From assembly GCF_016086655.4 (NCBI RefSeq), contig NC_052131.2:10895940-10959939 (forward strand): 64,000 nucleotides of DNA. Direction: 5' to 3'. The notes beneath the pieces were generated by a model. That model was not told where the DNA came from. It ran no database searches and worked only from the letters and a program-made list of their open reading frames with translations. The position numbers and the translations under genes were made by a program. This stretch comes from Lepeophtheirus salmonis. Its lineage: Eukaryota > Arthropoda > Copepoda > Siphonostomatoida > Caligidae. Shown one piece after another: positions 1-13,758 of this stretch; position 1 is the first letter of the stretch; each line of letters begins with the position of its first letter.

Positions 1-2020
1 AGAATCCATAGCATAGTTCCACACTGTATCAGTTTCATGGGGAATCTTTAAGAAAAAGGTTATGTACCATGCTGCAGAAGGATACTGTTTTTTTTTTTTG
101 TTTTTTTTTTACAGAGAGTGAATGTTTATTCGACACCCAGAAGTGAGGTAGCTAACTATATATGCTTTAGTGCTATGTTGATTATAATATGACACAATGA
201 TACGTTCATGGAAAAATGTAACTTTTGCAAAATCTAGGCTTAAGGAGCTAAATGCTAAATGTCAAGATTGAAACCTATCTAAAAATCAAGGAAGCAAATT
301 TTTTTTCAAATTTTTCCCACAAATTTAAATTTTTTTGAAATTATAAAGTGAATACTTATGCAAAAAATCATCTTACAATTATTTTACTTAACTCATTTTT
401 CTATAAAAATTATATCTTCAATAAATAGTTCACAACTAAAAGCATCCCTTGAATGAAAGGTTTTATTTGCTTTGGTATATGTTCCTGATTGATCGATATT
501 GTGTATTGTAAATATGTTTACACCCGTATATGTATTATAGTTCAGTTAGTTTTTTATGGGTAAAATATATAAATTTGACTTTCTTTTATTACTATTTAAC
601 AATTTATAGTTTGCATTAATATTTTTAATGTTATTTCAGAGTTTACTTCATATAATTAATGAAAAATTGATAACTTTTTATTTTTTTTGTTGAAGATTTA
701 ATTAATTATCAAGATCTTCAATTGTATTTCGTCAAATTAAAAAAAAATGTTTTTAATATATTATATAGCTAAAATAAAATTATCAAGTTATTATGGATTA
801 AAATTAAAAAAAAAACACGATGAAACAACACCAGCAAAGTTTTTTTACTGTATTTTTTTAGAAACGAATTCTGTAAGGGATACTTTTTCTCTCATATAAA
901 AGTTAACATTACATAAGGACTCATTCTACAAGAAATTTTGGGTATATGTCGAAATTATCTTCAAAACATTAATGTAATAATTCCTCATCGGACATGATAA
1001 ATGTTTTAACATATGAGGATTTAGAAGGAATGCATTCATCTAAAATTTTATGTCTTGTACGGTCCTTAACTTTCAGGACACCTTTGATTCGTAAATCCGT
1101 TTTTGTCAAAAATTATCTTTTTTGTAATCTAAATCTATTTTTTTACGTTATCAGGCTTCTAAATTTAAAAACTGATTAAAACAATTCAAATAATAATTTT
1201 TACATATTTCCTTATTGACATTGGTTTGAAACTTTTGCACTTGATCACGAAATAAGCCAAAAAACCACACCTGTTAAAATGGATAGCAAAAAGTTATAAA
1301 TAGGGAGATTTATAGAAAAAAAGAATTCAGACCTATTTTACAGCATTATTTCTTTAAACTTCAATACTTTTATTCAAAACTTCTTGCATAAAACTTACAC
1401 ACGTTTAAACAAACCCCACTCTCTCTCGAGAATCTAATAAACATTAGAAATGAATATTAAGGTGATCAACGACTGTTTGAACGGTTTGTTTCAACATCTA
1501 AAAGTAACATAACTATAGTTTTAAACAAACTATTAGCTTAAACGAGTGCGACTCTTTTTGGAAAATGCATCTAAATTTAAAGTGATAAATTGTGCCAAAG
1601 AAACAAAAAGTAACAATGAAGATTTGTTTATTGTTAAAAGAGTAAGTATTTGTTTGACTCGGAGTAAAATTGATAATTGCCCTCTGATTAATTTCTGTTT
1701 ATGTCATTATTAGTTACAGAGCAGGATTTCTATTCATTTCCTTTTTTCATCTATGGTCACCTAAGGCCTTGTAAAAAGATATTAAATGCCCTTGTGTTTT
1801 ATTCTCATATTAGTATCAATATTCTGTAATTATTTTAGTCAACTAAAATTTACTTTGTAAAATTTTAGATTGCAAATGATGAATTATTATGAGGACAAGA
1901 AAATATGATGAATTTTTTAAGAATTGTTTTACTTTTATAATTGACACATTAATTGAAAAGCCACAAAGTGACTTTTTAACCAAATTATGTCAATTGAATT
2001 GATGAAACCCAACAAAAATG
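1..2020. other. AT-rich spacer, no gene seen
   Basis: Long A/T homopolymers (T-rich run near 89-111) and no convincing coding stretch. The 61-codon open frame at 994-1179 has low-complexity composition and no recognisable motif, so I do not call it a gene. Confidence 0.6.
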
Positions 2021-2622
2021 AGCAATAAACATCCTTACATTGCAGAGAAAAATATTAATTATATTAAGAAGAAATCTGATGATGTAAGAAAACAGGGTTA
2101 ATTTTTGAGACAAGAACAAACATTAAAATATGTCAGTAATTACATGCTCTCAGAATTGCATAAGCTTTGACTATTGCCGACAAGTTCCTCCTGGCAAAAA
2201 CAAAAGATATTATTCAAGTTATACTAGGAGATGAATATAATAAAAAATTGACTACAATATCCTTATCTAATACCACCGTCAGTAGTAGAAGAGACAACAT
2301 TTCTGCTGATATTATTGAGCAACTAATCCAGGGATGGAAATCAGGTCTAATTAGAACATTTAGCATCCCGATTGACAAATCAATAAATGTGGCAAACTGT
2401 TCTCATTTACTGGTTTACATGAGGTATATTTATGAAGGTTATTTCAAATATGTGTTTTTTTTCAATCAATTTAAAACGACAACAACTGCACGCAATGTCT
2501 TCAACAAAGTTGGTTCATTTCAGCGAAATCATGATTTTTATCTTTCGGATGAACTCAACTTGGCAAATACCATTGAGAAGTCACGCCAGGTCGAGAACTA
2601 CTCGTCAATTACTCTCGTCTAA
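2021..2622 (+). pseudogene. hAT-type (ZBED5-like) transposase fragment
   Basis: Remnant of a hAT transposase of the kind found in ZBED5/SCAND3-like proteins, nuclear DNA-binding proteins derived from hAT elements. Translation from 2021 gives SNKHPYIAEKN, matching the end of the BED-finger region, where the family usually has NTKHP followed by a Lys-rich stretch. After a frame change and a stop at 2161-2163, the frame 2167-2622 gives LSNTTVSSRRDNIS, then IDKSINVANCSHLLVYMRYI, then FKTTTTARNVFNKV, all typical of the start of the RNase H-like domain. The Asp in IDKS sits where the first catalytic Asp is expected. The long open frame begins with TTG, not ATG. The insertion domain and the C-terminal dimerisation domain are absent, so about a quarter of the usual protein remains. 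Non-functional relic; family assignment fairly sure. Confidence 0.75.
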
Positions 2623-3029
2623 GGTCATATTTTTTAAAACAATATATATAGCTATGTAGTATTTTTGATATTCAGCTTTTACTTCTTGTTTGATTGAAAA
2701 ATCTATCCCCAGTTGTATTAATTTTCTTATCTTTCCAATTACACATAGATTTATAGATAAAAGATCATATCATTCATTCATCGACTAACTAAATTAATCG
2801 CATATTAATTTATATCATTTATGCAACATGCACAACACTTTTGTCTGCTACAAACTCTTTAAAAATATGACATATAATTTAGACTATTTGATATACTTAT
2901 TAATTGTTATTAATTCAGCATGAGATAAAACCATTTTCAAGCTATTTTTGTTTAAAATAAGAGCTTTTATTTTTATATAATTTTTCATTTACTTGTATTT
3001 TCTTAGATTCATTCATTAAAAATTTTTTA
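2623..3029. other. AT-rich spacer
   Basis: Nothing recognisable between the hAT fragment and the Tc1-like element that starts near 3030. Confidence 0.6.
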
Positions 3030-3885
3030 TACTGAATGATCCATTTAAAACTTAACATTTACTAATTCAATAATTAATAAACACTGAGTTATTGAAGGTA
3101 ATCCATATTTCTATTTATTAAAGCATCTTCAATTAGTTAAAAAAACAACTAAGCTCTCTAGCTTACGTACAAGTTTAGAAAATGACACTTGATGACAACG
3201 TGATCGACAAATTTCAATTTGTACACTACGTATCCAGAACCCCGTGACGTCGTCAGCAAGTCTGAAACGTTAAAAAGGGAGTAGGGCTCTTAAAAAAGGC
3301 CAACCTGGACACGAATGAGTTAAAGAAAACTTCCAAGACCAATTGCGTCAATTCCATGAAGCCCATAGAAGATATCTTGAGGCTTCACACCAGACTGTCT
3401 AGAGAGCTATCAAAAAAGTGGGTGAAAAGAGCCTTCTGAGGTGGGGGAGAGTACACTTTTGACACCAGCAATGAAAGAAACCCACGTCCTCTGTTGCAAG
3501 ACTCTTTTGAATGAGTTTTTGGAGTCGTTTTATTTCTTTTTTCACACTTTTTGCCTACTACATCCCTTTTGTCAACCCCCTCGACTACACCTTTTGGGTG
3601 CATGTCGAGGGGAAGGCCTCTAGTCTCCGTTATTTAAACGTCAAGATTTTCAAAACCACTATCAGCCAGCAAAGGTACGCCATGACAGAGGACTACGTCC
3701 GCAGCTGGTGCCAGGCATTTCCCCCCACATGGAAGCCATCATTGCCGCTAAGGTTGGCTACATTAATGATTAACAGACCTCAAACACACATCTATTTATA
3801 GTATCAATTTTTTTGAAGTTCTATCTTGTTAATTAATAAATTATATCTTGTTGAAGTTTATAACTCAATGTGTTTAGATTTTAAT
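3030..3885 (+). mobile_element. Tc1/mariner-like element, copy 1 of a core-deleted family
   Basis: The left end starts at TA (3030-3031) followed by CTGAATGATC, the inverse of the right end of copy 3 (TCATTCAGTA near 35471-35480). A subterminal stretch with ACTGAGTTATTGAAG (about 3083-3098) is mirrored by ATAACTCAATGTGTTTAG near 3861-3878, so long inverted repeats are present; the right terminus itself is eroded. Inside are frame-broken pieces of an IS630/Tc1/mariner transposase: QTV*RAIKKVG near 3390-3420 (HTH region) and MEAIIAAKVGYIND at 3729-3770, a normal mariner C-terminus followed by a stop. Between LLNEF (about 3505) and DYTFWVHVEG (about 3580) the roughly 150-residue catalytic core, including the first two Asp of the DDD/DDE triad, is missing. 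The same join occurs in the copies at 28.5 and 35.2 kb. Confidence 0.75.
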
Positions 3886-6800
3886 AACCACTTGGTATAA
3901 AGTGGCAGAAATAAATTACTTACTTTTATTTCTACTCCAAGAAGCATATTTTTGTAAAGAAAAGTTCATGGATCAAGAATGTACATATAAACCAATAGTA
4001 CATACCAATATAATACAACTTAAATACCGTCACAGTGATCCACAATTAGGGAGGACGGGTATCTTAAGACTATGTTCACCGTAGTACGAGCGATATTTTT
4101 AGAGAAAAATGAAAATATATTAATATTACATTTTTTTTGTAAACTGATAATTAAAATTTAAAATTCAGTTAAAACTTAAAATCATATTGAATCATTGCTT
4201 TAAAGAAAAAACTTATTCAAAAAAAATATTTCACTGACAAATTCTAAATAAAATTTATTCATATTTCATTTCAAAGATAATTATTGTTAATTATATATTT
4301 TATAAAATAAAAACTATTGAGCGTGCAATTTAAGTAAAAAATCTATTATAAATTTTTAAGAATATATCAACAAATGAATTAAATTATAATACTTTAGTAT
4401 TTCACTTCCAAAACATACTTTTATAGTATAAAACCCTATAGTGAATTGCTTTACGGAGACAATTAAATGAAAAGCTCTAACAGTGAAAAGTTTTATTTTA
4501 AGCCTAATTTACAACAATATGATTTCCTTTCATATTTATAGATTGATGAGGTACATTTGAAACAGTTTTTGAACCTTTCATTACATAAATAGTAAATTAC
4601 TTTGATAAATATTTTTATGATGAAATTTACTTATATCTATAACATTGAAAGGAGATATATCTTATATAATTAAACTGAATTTAATTAAAATATTTTTAAC
4701 TTTTTATGATGGAAAAAAGTATCTTTTTATAATATATCATCAAAATTTGGCCAAAAAGAATATTTGAATATATTTGCCAAATTTATTGGAAGGATTTATT
4801 TTATTCAAAAACGTAACCATTTTGAGTTCTGGATTTAAAAAAAAAAACTACTAAAGAATGACAAAATAGTCCAAATGGGAGTTTGACACTATTTCATTTT
4901 ATTAAGTTAATAATTAATTTTTATAAATTGAGGTGTTTTGATAAAATATAAAATATTTTTATACCTTGTAGATACTCAAAATAAATTACACATGAACAAA
5001 ACTACGTTTTTAGGTTAAATAATTTAAATTCTATATAAATGTGATTAACGAATATTGAAACATACTTCATTGCAAAACAAAGTATTTATAGCATATATTT
5101 ATCTATTAACATATTAAATCAACAATTTTTCCTATAAAAATTGATGTAAATGTTAAATTATAATGAGTAATATTCTTACAAAAATTACCTTGATTTGTTT
5201 AGACAGGCAGTTATTTATATGAGTGTCTTGTAAAGATGAGTAATATGAAGAGATGAAATGATTAGTTTTTAACAAAAAGAAATCCAAATTTTAAACCATT
5301 TGTGGAGATATTTATTTTTGTATTTTGGATACTTTAAGTGATGAAGTTATGCAAGCACTTATTGTTTTGAATTTTTTCCTAACAAATTATGGTTTACTCA
5401 CTAAATAAGATCAACTTATTTATTGTATTATTCTAATCAACCTCTTTTATAAACATGCTTTGGATAAATTAAAATGTAGTAATAGCAACTCTTAATATTT
5501 TTTCATATATATAAAAAAGAAAGAAATCAACGTCAGAGAACGATTCTCGTCTCAACGCTTCTCTATCCTTATATTGTGTCTATAAGCATAATATTTTCTA
5601 CTAAGATTTTAAGAAGTAACTAAAGGGCGTAACGCATCATTAAGAGGCATTGAACATATTGTTTATCTTTTTTTCAGTAAGTGGTACTTAATTTATATTA
5701 CCTCCCTTTTTTCCAATCGAATACTAATTCGAGTACTTCCCTAAGGGAGTTTAGACACCCTAAAATTAAAATGTACCTATATATTTTTTTATCTTGATTT
5801 GCCTTCAGTCCTTGATATGTAGTCAAGACATATTTTATTTCCTTTCCTTTTACCTTTTTAAAATCCATCATGTAAGTAGAAAAATAATGGGAACACATAC
5901 AAAAATTATGTGATACCTCGGTCATTAATTAAAAAACTACTCAATAACTAATGTTGTACCATCCCTCATAAATTAGAAATTGACGTATATGATAAATTAA
6001 GATATTAAGCAAAAATACCATTCACACGAGATATTATATGGATATTTAAGTATGTAGGGTGAATCGCTACTAAAAAAGGAACCAATATGCCACCCTTTTG
6101 CACGTAGGAGATACTTGGGTCTAATGAATTACATCCTAATTACTACTTTTGTTTTTCAATCTTTTTTTTTTGTTCATAGGTAGCCATGACGTTATACTAT
6201 ATATAATATTTTATAATAAATGTAAAATTAGTATTATATATATTGTAGGATACTGAATATCATCATTTTTCCATATTTGAAAAAACAAAACAAAAAAACA
6301 AACCTATAAAACTTTTATCTTTTTGAAGAAAATGACCCGTTGATAAAATAAATGTTTTTTATAAATTTGGGACATCTATATTTCAAATATTTTCTAGTTC
6401 TAATCTATAAATTAGAAGTTATTCATATGTAAATTTGTTACAACACTAATATCTTTGGGTGTGAGAGGAATCTTTTTTTGTCAATCTATCAACTGATATG
6501 TTATGGTTTTTTTCTTCGTAATATTCTTTGTTGTGCTCAAAGTAATTAAATTCATTTAATTGAATTAAATATTGTCGATGGAAAGCATCGCCAATACAAT
6601 ATATTTTCCAAATAGTGATGGTATAAGAACTATTTTACAATAAAATCAGACAAAATGCCATTATTGTGCAAAGTGAATTGGAAATTTTGTTGTAAGTATG
6701 GGTTGGGATATACCTTTATATTTATTAGATGATATAAATTGCTTCAAAAATATAACCTGTAATACTTTTTAATAATTATTTGACTGAAATAGGAAAAATA

Positions 6801-7234
6801 TTTGTTTGGTTATGCCAAATTACAACAAATTCTACGCAATATTAACGTTTCAAATTGTTTTTTAAAAATAATATGAAATAAAAGTACTCCAATATTTAAT
6901 AAATATGATAAAATTAGATATTTAGGGGTAAATAACCCCCTTCACTCCCATAGAGACACCAGTATCTTATAATTATCTTGGCAAGAGCAAGAGTACAATA
7001 ACTCACAAATGAAAGAACAGTTTGTTATTAATTTTTGAAAGTTGGTACTTACTGAAAATGAGCTGAAATAAAAAAGAAAAAAACATTTATATTTGAAGGG
7101 TGAGAATTTTTAGACTCGCCTTAAAAAGGATATTTAAACATGTACAGGCAGCTCTTCTCCATCATAAAAAAGTGACTCACAGATGACGACAAATTTCTAA
7201 CTCTCAGTCCATAACAAACCAAATTGTTCGTTAT
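3886..7234. other. AT-rich spacer, no gene seen
   Basis: Mostly low-complexity A/T sequence. The short open frames at 3902-4084 and 5698-5925 (minus) show no motif or family I recognise. No element termini were found by eye. Confidence 0.55.
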
Positions 7235-7479
7235 TCAAAAAATCAATATAAGAAGAAAACCCGATTTTTTTTTTACTTGAGTTGTACAAATATAGTAACT
7301 AACTAATTGCACCAATGGCACATTTAGTACCAAATATAAACATCTTATAGATAGATGACTCTGTGATGAATCTTCTCCATTCAAACTTGGGTTTGGAAGT
7401 GATGCCCACTTCTGGGCTTGAGAGTTTAGTTTCAGAAACTTAGATGAAGATGGTTGATTTCCTCCCATTCTATTCCCAA
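7140..7479 (-). other. Probable degraded downstream part of the LINE
   Basis: The minus-strand frame 7235-7468 is open for 77 codons and directly follows the RT fragment, in the position of the thumb region. Apart from continuity with NFLGIEWEEI at its upstream edge I recognise no motif. Confidence 0.3.
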
Positions 7480-8235
7480 AAAATTTACGCTTTCAACTGC
7501 TTTACATTCTCCAATCATTCAGCCCAGTGCCCCATCTAGCATTTTCCACATTTTGATCCCCAAAAATAGAGAAAAATTATCGAAATAGCAGTGTAAAATT
7601 TCGATTCTTTTCATCACTTGTCCGTCGGCATTTCCTTCTACTATTAATGTAAAGTCATCCGCATAAAGATCAATCAAATTCTTTTTACTTCTTATGGAAA
7701 CACCATATTTCTGCATAATTGTACAACTTAATTGTTCCATTGTAGTAAAATGAATAACAGAGATACGGGCCATTCTTCTTTATATTTTTTTTAAAGACTA
7801 TATGGTTACTCTGTAATCCACTAATCACTATATTTTAAGCTCCATTGAATACGAGAGCACGGATTGAATTAAAAAAACTCATTTGAAGGTATTTCTTTAC
7901 GAATCCTAGTATAAAATTATGACTTACAGAGTCAAAAGCTTTGTTGAAGTCAATTGTAATGATTGCTCCAATTTTTTTTCGCATTTTAACAGAGTTATAG
8001 TTTTTCTCAATATTTTGTGAAATAACGGCAATATTTCATTTGATCAAAAAAAAACATATTTGTTCTGAACCCAACTTTTTGTTAAGTATAGGCTTGATTT
8101 GTTTAGAATGAATACCTGCCAAAATTATGTATGATTAACTAAGTATTGTCAAAGACCTCCAATGACTCAGTGCTGTCCCATTACCTTTTTTGGGATGAAA
8201 GAAATCCTACCTTAAGTTAGAGATGTGGGCAGCAT
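7480..8235 (-). pseudogene. Non-LTR retrotransposon (LINE) reverse transcriptase fragment
   Basis: Minus-strand reading, with several frame changes, gives the RT blocks in order. FIPKKGNGTA (about 8190-8215) is an 'IPKKG' block. ILAGIHSKQIKPILN follows near 8070-8130. GAIITIDFNKAFDSVSHNF (about 7905-7965) holds the first catalytic Asp in the usual DFxKAFDSV setting. LIDLYADDFTLIVEG (about 7635-7680) is the catalytic YADD box, intact. NFLGIEWEEI lies just downstream near 7455-7480. The YADD frame is open from 7773 to 7519 only. This covers about 250 residues of a polymerase normally carried in an ORF2 of about 1,000. There is no endonuclease and no poly-A tail. It abuts a broken mariner at about 8245. 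Clade not determinable by eye. Confidence 0.8.
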
Positions 8236-8247
8236 GTCTCTTTTCTA

Positions 8248-8783
8248 TCTCAAATCCAAGGGGCAGGATATTTGGTGTGGTAAACCCTTTGGACGACTTC
8301 TTTGGCTTCCGGAAGCCAACGGTCGTTCTGGGGGTTGTGGAATTGATCAACTATGAAAATATTCTTGTCCGATAAAATTTTCACAATTGACTTATTGGCC
8401 TTGATCCTTGCACCCTCCCAAGCCTCGTAGCTTTCATACCCTCTGTGTAAAGATGGCGTGATGTCCATGTGAAAGAAACCAATCCCAAGTTGTGCTTTAT
8501 AGTTCTCCTGATAGTTTTAGAAGCCACAAAGAAGTCTTTCGTGAGGCAATTTAGTGGGATCCTCCTTTATATTCTCCTCCAATTTAACAAGAACTTCGTA
8601 TCTCTCTTATCAAATTTTCTCCCCTTCCTCAAATCTGGGAGAGGTCTTTTCAATTTTTTTTCATCTTGGTCAATTTCAAACCAGGCTCCTAGAACACTTA
8701 ACAATGTCTTTAATCTTCATCACATCAACTCCAGCATTTTAGAGATCTGAAATGCGCTGCCTTTTTACTTGTTGCTCGCTCAT
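8248..8783 (-). pseudogene. Mariner transposase, 5' half (truncated)
   Basis: The minus-strand ATG at 8783 starts MSEQQVKRQRISDL, then a stop, then AGVDVMKIKDIVKCSRSLV: a mariner N-terminus with its first helix-turn-helix. Broken pieces DKRDTKFLLNW and VASKTIRRTIKHNLGL continue the DNA-binding domain. The open frame 8468-8250 gives VKILSDKNIFIVDQFHNPQN, equivalent to the family's FSDEKIFTVDQ block; the first catalytic Asp (ILSD) is kept, and the following Glu is Lys here. DRWLPEAKEVVQRVYHTKYP follows. The gene stops at about 8248, where sequence changes to LINE, so the second and third catalytic residues are absent. About 175 of an expected 340 residues remain, with frame shifts and stops. 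Confidence 0.8.
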
Positions 8784-11700
8784 GATGACAAAATGACTAA
8801 ATGATTAGTATAGGTTGTTTAAGTAAAAAAACGCCCGAGAAAAACAAATTATCAAAACATAATTACTAAAGTATTTTATAGTAATGAGAAAATAAACATA
8901 AATTAATAGTCTACGTTTTGCTGCCCGACTCTGTACATAAACTGTAAATCTCTCTATTTTAATATAAAAATTGTTATTGCAGACCCTGGTATCAAGTAAA
9001 TAATAGTAAAATATATTAAAAGTCATTTTCCTATATATACGTTTACATTTCAGGACTGATATGGGGAGAAAATTTTCTAATAATAAAACTTCCAAAAGTA
9101 TTGATGTAGAAAACGGTCTTCGGGAGCCATGGTATCCCACCTAGTTTTTACAGCCTTACATCCTAAATAAGACCACTGTGGCATTAATGAGTAAGACATT
9201 TAAAATGTCTACAGTAATTCAAAGAGAAAACGGTCCATGGCATAAAAATGGTTGGGCTCCCTTGATGTAAAGGATTGTATCTACAAGTATAATAAAACTC
9301 ACTCTACTTTGGTGGAATACCATGTCGTCAATATTTTTAATAGTATTTTATTCGTAAATTTATATAAAATTAACCTGAAAGTAGGTTCCTCAAAAATACT
9401 CTATTACATTAATTTTATTTGGATTGATAAGGATTTGAGCTTCCCCGAATATTGAAGTAGTTAAGTTCACTATTTTAAATTCTAAGGCCTCAATTGTAGA
9501 GAAAATAACGTTATTTGTACAAATATAGACTTCACAATTAAGAACAGTATTAGTGACTGTTGAATTAAGTAATGCAATGGCGTTAAAAATATATCCTTTA
9601 ATTAAGATTTGTCGATAAATGCACACGGATATATAAAATATAATCCTTCTTTATTTCTCAGGTATCAATTATGTGAAAAAAAATGTAACTTTAAGAGAAA
9701 TTGCAAGATAAATAAGCCATCTTTTGTAAATCTTTATATGTAGATATATCAATTCAATTAATTTATTGTATCTCACTAACTACACAACCTCCCCCCCCCA
9801 AGAAGAAAAAAGAATAAAAAAGATCAAAATTATTTAGCAGTTGGACAATTCATCTCAACTATGAAATTATATCCTATAATTATTGATAATTTTGTGTTTA
9901 CGAAATAACGCAAGACAATAGCACACTTTAACTAAAAACTTTAATTGACTATGTCAATTAATACAATTTTATCCATTTAAGTCATTTTATAAATTTAAAG
10001 AATCTGTCATATGTTAATGGCATATTAAATTATGGATAAATCGTTATGTGATCGTGTGATACATTTTATATTGAAGGACATATAAAGAAACAACAGATCA
10101 ATAATTTAAACTTAGATTTTAACTCACAATCCTCTATTCTAGCCACCTTGAGAGCTTAAAAGTGCTACTTCAGAATTTTTTTATGCAAATTTCGTCCTTT
10201 CTCGATGATGATGCTTGAACCTCTAAATTTTGTGTTTCCTAGACATTTTGGTAATTTTAAAGACTTTTAAGGTGAACACAGTAATATATTTTTTGTTTGC
10301 AGATCGATAACGACTTTACATTTTTCTTAGAGATTTTGTTTATTTATAAGTAATGTATTATTATGTACGAGCAAGATCATGGAGTGGGAAATTAAACAGA
10401 AGTAAAATAGTTTTAGAATATAACATTGCTAAAACATATGGCGAACCCTGCATATATTTAGGGTATGTAGGTTAAGAACCTGACTATAAAATGGTACCGA
10501 ATATAATGTGTAGTTTTGCACGAGTTTTAAATAAAAAAATGTTTTATATGCTCATTTTCTCAAACAAAGTTTTGAAAATAGAATTACTTCTTATTATTTT
10601 AGTATTACCCGGTTAAAGCATTTTTTTATTATTAAAAAATGGATATGTATTCATAATATAATGATATTTTCAAAATTTACATACAAAGTATATTTACATA
10701 TTGCTTACAGAATATATAAATTCTTAGAAAGCATATATATTGTGTTCCTTGAATTCAAAATTATTTTTCCAATAATTAACATATATCATAATAACTTTTA
10801 AATCGTAAATTTTTTTCTGCATTTGTTCAACGTAATTTATCATATTACTTCACTTTTGAAATAGATATTGAGATTGAATTTTTGACTTGGTATTTCAATT
10901 TCTCTATTTCTTAAAAATATTACGAATTTATACAAATTAAATTAAGAAATCTTTTTTCGGGGTATTTTTTAAATCAGAAGTTATCATTGATTCTTCTTAA
11001 TATCAAATATTTTGATTATTTTGGTTAGATCGATCTTGCCATAAAAATTGATGTTCTTATTTGGAGAATTTGGCATTAATTTTCTTGTACTTAAGTGTTT
11101 CCTTTTATCTTTTTGCTTATCAAGGTTACGTAAAGGTGTAATTAATTGCATATATTTTAAAAGATAATTTCTTATAGGAGCTACTTTTACATATGAAAAC
11201 CGAAATATTTATGCCATTTTTCCAAAATTTGGGTAATTACCCTTGTTATGGTCAAATATTTTGATTTGCTAACATATTTTTTCTCTCAATCAGAATGTAT
11301 CGTTAGCATTTTTAGTCATAATCAAATATTCCACATTTAAAAAATCTATTTAGGATTATGTAATAGAACTTCACATCTTATTCTAAAAAAAACACAGTCG
11401 CTGAATGTACAAGGGATCAATCAATTAATATATAACAAAAAAATTAATAATATTGAGATGTCCTCAATTTCTATATTTAACACACTTTTTAATAGAGTAT
11501 ATAGTATGAAACAACGAACCTTTAACCTCTTCTGTATTAATCTGTGTTGTATATCTGTTTTATCATTAAGTTTATTTGAAGTTTTACAAAAGTTCGGAAA
11601 AAAATTACTGATTTTATAGCTGAATGAAGCGTAAATATTTAAATTTCAGATTCTTCTATCAAAGTGCTGAATCACAAGGTGTAGATTATTGAAATATGTC

Positions 11701-13756
11701 AACTTATTTAGTAGTAAACTAGCCTCAATACAGTATCCAACAAAATAAATAATAAGATAGTGTAAACTGATACGACTTGACTTGACGATGATAATAACCA
11801 TTTTAAGTAAAAATTGTCAACCCCCAAGATTGTTTAAACCAACGAAAGGGTAATATATTCTTTATTTGTACAAAAAGCGATAAAGGCTTTAACCCTAACT
11901 GATTCAAAGTGTGTCACCAAACATCTGGTACAATATGTATTCAAAAAATTAATTGGATACAATTATGTAAGATTCTCATATTGTTTATCAATACACATTA
12001 ATCTAAAATATCTTGTACAAAAACATCCTTTCAATCATCTATTACTTCTTTAGGGCATTTATACAAATCAATGACAATAAATATCCTTTTAATATATTAT
12101 ATGCTTACAATTTTTGCTCCACAATCTATGTAAGTTATTAATCCATCATATACTTCCGATATTTCTTTTTTATAAATGGTAATTCATTTTTTTCTGAATC
12201 AATATCGGGATATTATTTATTGAGGTTACAAAGAATGCCTTCAGTTTGATACGTAAGAACTAGTACTTAGTGCAAATAAAGTTTTATATATTCCTAACAT
12301 ATTAAATTTTTATTTCGAAATGGTTAACGCCCAGGAAAGTGCTCGTGTTAAAATTATGAAGGAGATAACCAAGAGCTAAGAACAGTTGTTTTATGACTTT
12401 TGTGTTGGTGTGTGAAAATACCTAGATAAAAATCACGTTAGAATTTGAAAGGATGAATAAGTTTAAAGACAACGGTGTATAGTTACTTCTTTAAAATTAT
12501 TGAGAAAATCGAACACTTTAATGTGCATCCCAATTTTGCATAGCATAAAATAAGATTTCTCATTTAATAGGAAACAATGATTTAAATATCAGTATCCCGT
12601 TAGTAAATAATAAATCCTTTAAATTTTTAACTATTTCTTAATATATTTCAACAAGAAATAATAAAATATAAGTTAGTTCTATATATGTATGAGAGAAAAA
12701 TTAAAATTTTGTATTTGTGGAAAGTTTTTCTTTTCTGCAGTTAATTATTATCGTCTAATATAAATATGTCATAAAAATATTGCTCATTTTTTTCATTCAT
12801 ACGAAAAAATTTAGATTCCTTAAGCATTATCAAAATGATGATTTGTTGTGCTTTTAGTTTGGTGAATAAGTATGAAACCAACAAAATAAACTAATGGTTC
12901 TACTTCTCAAATAATGTTTCTGTTCCAAAAGACAAAATATCAAGAATGTTGAGGATTAGTGCTGTTAAGAGTCCCAAATGAACTTCAACGGATCATTCAC
13001 AACTTTTTGATGTAAGGATTCTATTAAATTCTAATTTACTTGAATAAAAAATGTTAAAATTTTTAACGCTCACTTTGAGCAAATATACTTCGTCATCGAC
13101 TTTTAAAAGAACGCTGTCTATTGACACACGATGCAGTTCCAACTCTTGTAGATTTAAAGCAAAAAAATATATCAAAAACCTCCATTAAAGGTAGAGATTT
13201 AAAAAAAAAGAGGACGGAGAGATGCAAAGACAATATTATAGACTGCATACTGTTTGTGATAATGAGGAACCCAATTAAAAAAAACGTCTAGTGTTGCCAA
13301 TGGAAATAAAAAAAATATATTATTAATAATATACCAATATGAATTAATTTGAAAATTCTTCTTAGTTTTAAAAGGAGGTGAAAAGTGGAGGGGTCATAAC
13401 CCTTATGTTTCACAGCACCTGTATGAAGTGACAAGAGATGAGATCTGATTTTGTCTTTAAAAAATATTTAGCATGTTAACCAAATCATAACAATAAAATA
13501 TATGTTAAGATTTAAATATTTTTATTTTAACTGAGTAAAAATGAGCATTCCTTTTTAGGAAAATAAAAAGGAAAAAACAAGAAAAAGAATACAAGTTACT
13601 ATGATGAATAATTAATATCATCTAACCAATTCGAATTCCTATAATATTAATAACTATATTGAAACACAACCATATTAATAATTTATCATAAACTGAATTT
13701 AGTGATAATATATAAAACTTATTTTATCAAATACAGTACTTCTAGAGAATTTATAA
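8784..13756. other. AT-rich spacer, no gene seen
   Basis: About 5 kb dominated by A/T-rich, stop-dense sequence. Open frames at 8805-9140 (minus), 9252-9455, 9390-9626 (minus) and 12993-13175 (minus) are compositionally biased and unrecognised. The phrase GAAAACGGTC occurs twice near 9111 and 9229 next to GGGAGCC/GGGCTCCC, a weak inverted-repeat hint. A 20-codon frame at 12320-12379 is commented on under findings. Confidence 0.5.
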
Positions 13757-13758
13757 TA

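Noticed and set aside
3385..3623. Overlapping frames 3385-3603 (minus) and 3441-3623
   Set aside because: Out-of-frame readings across the Tc1-like copy 1 deletion junction.
8469..8750. 93-codon plus frame
   Set aside because: Antisense to the mariner 5' half; no own motif.
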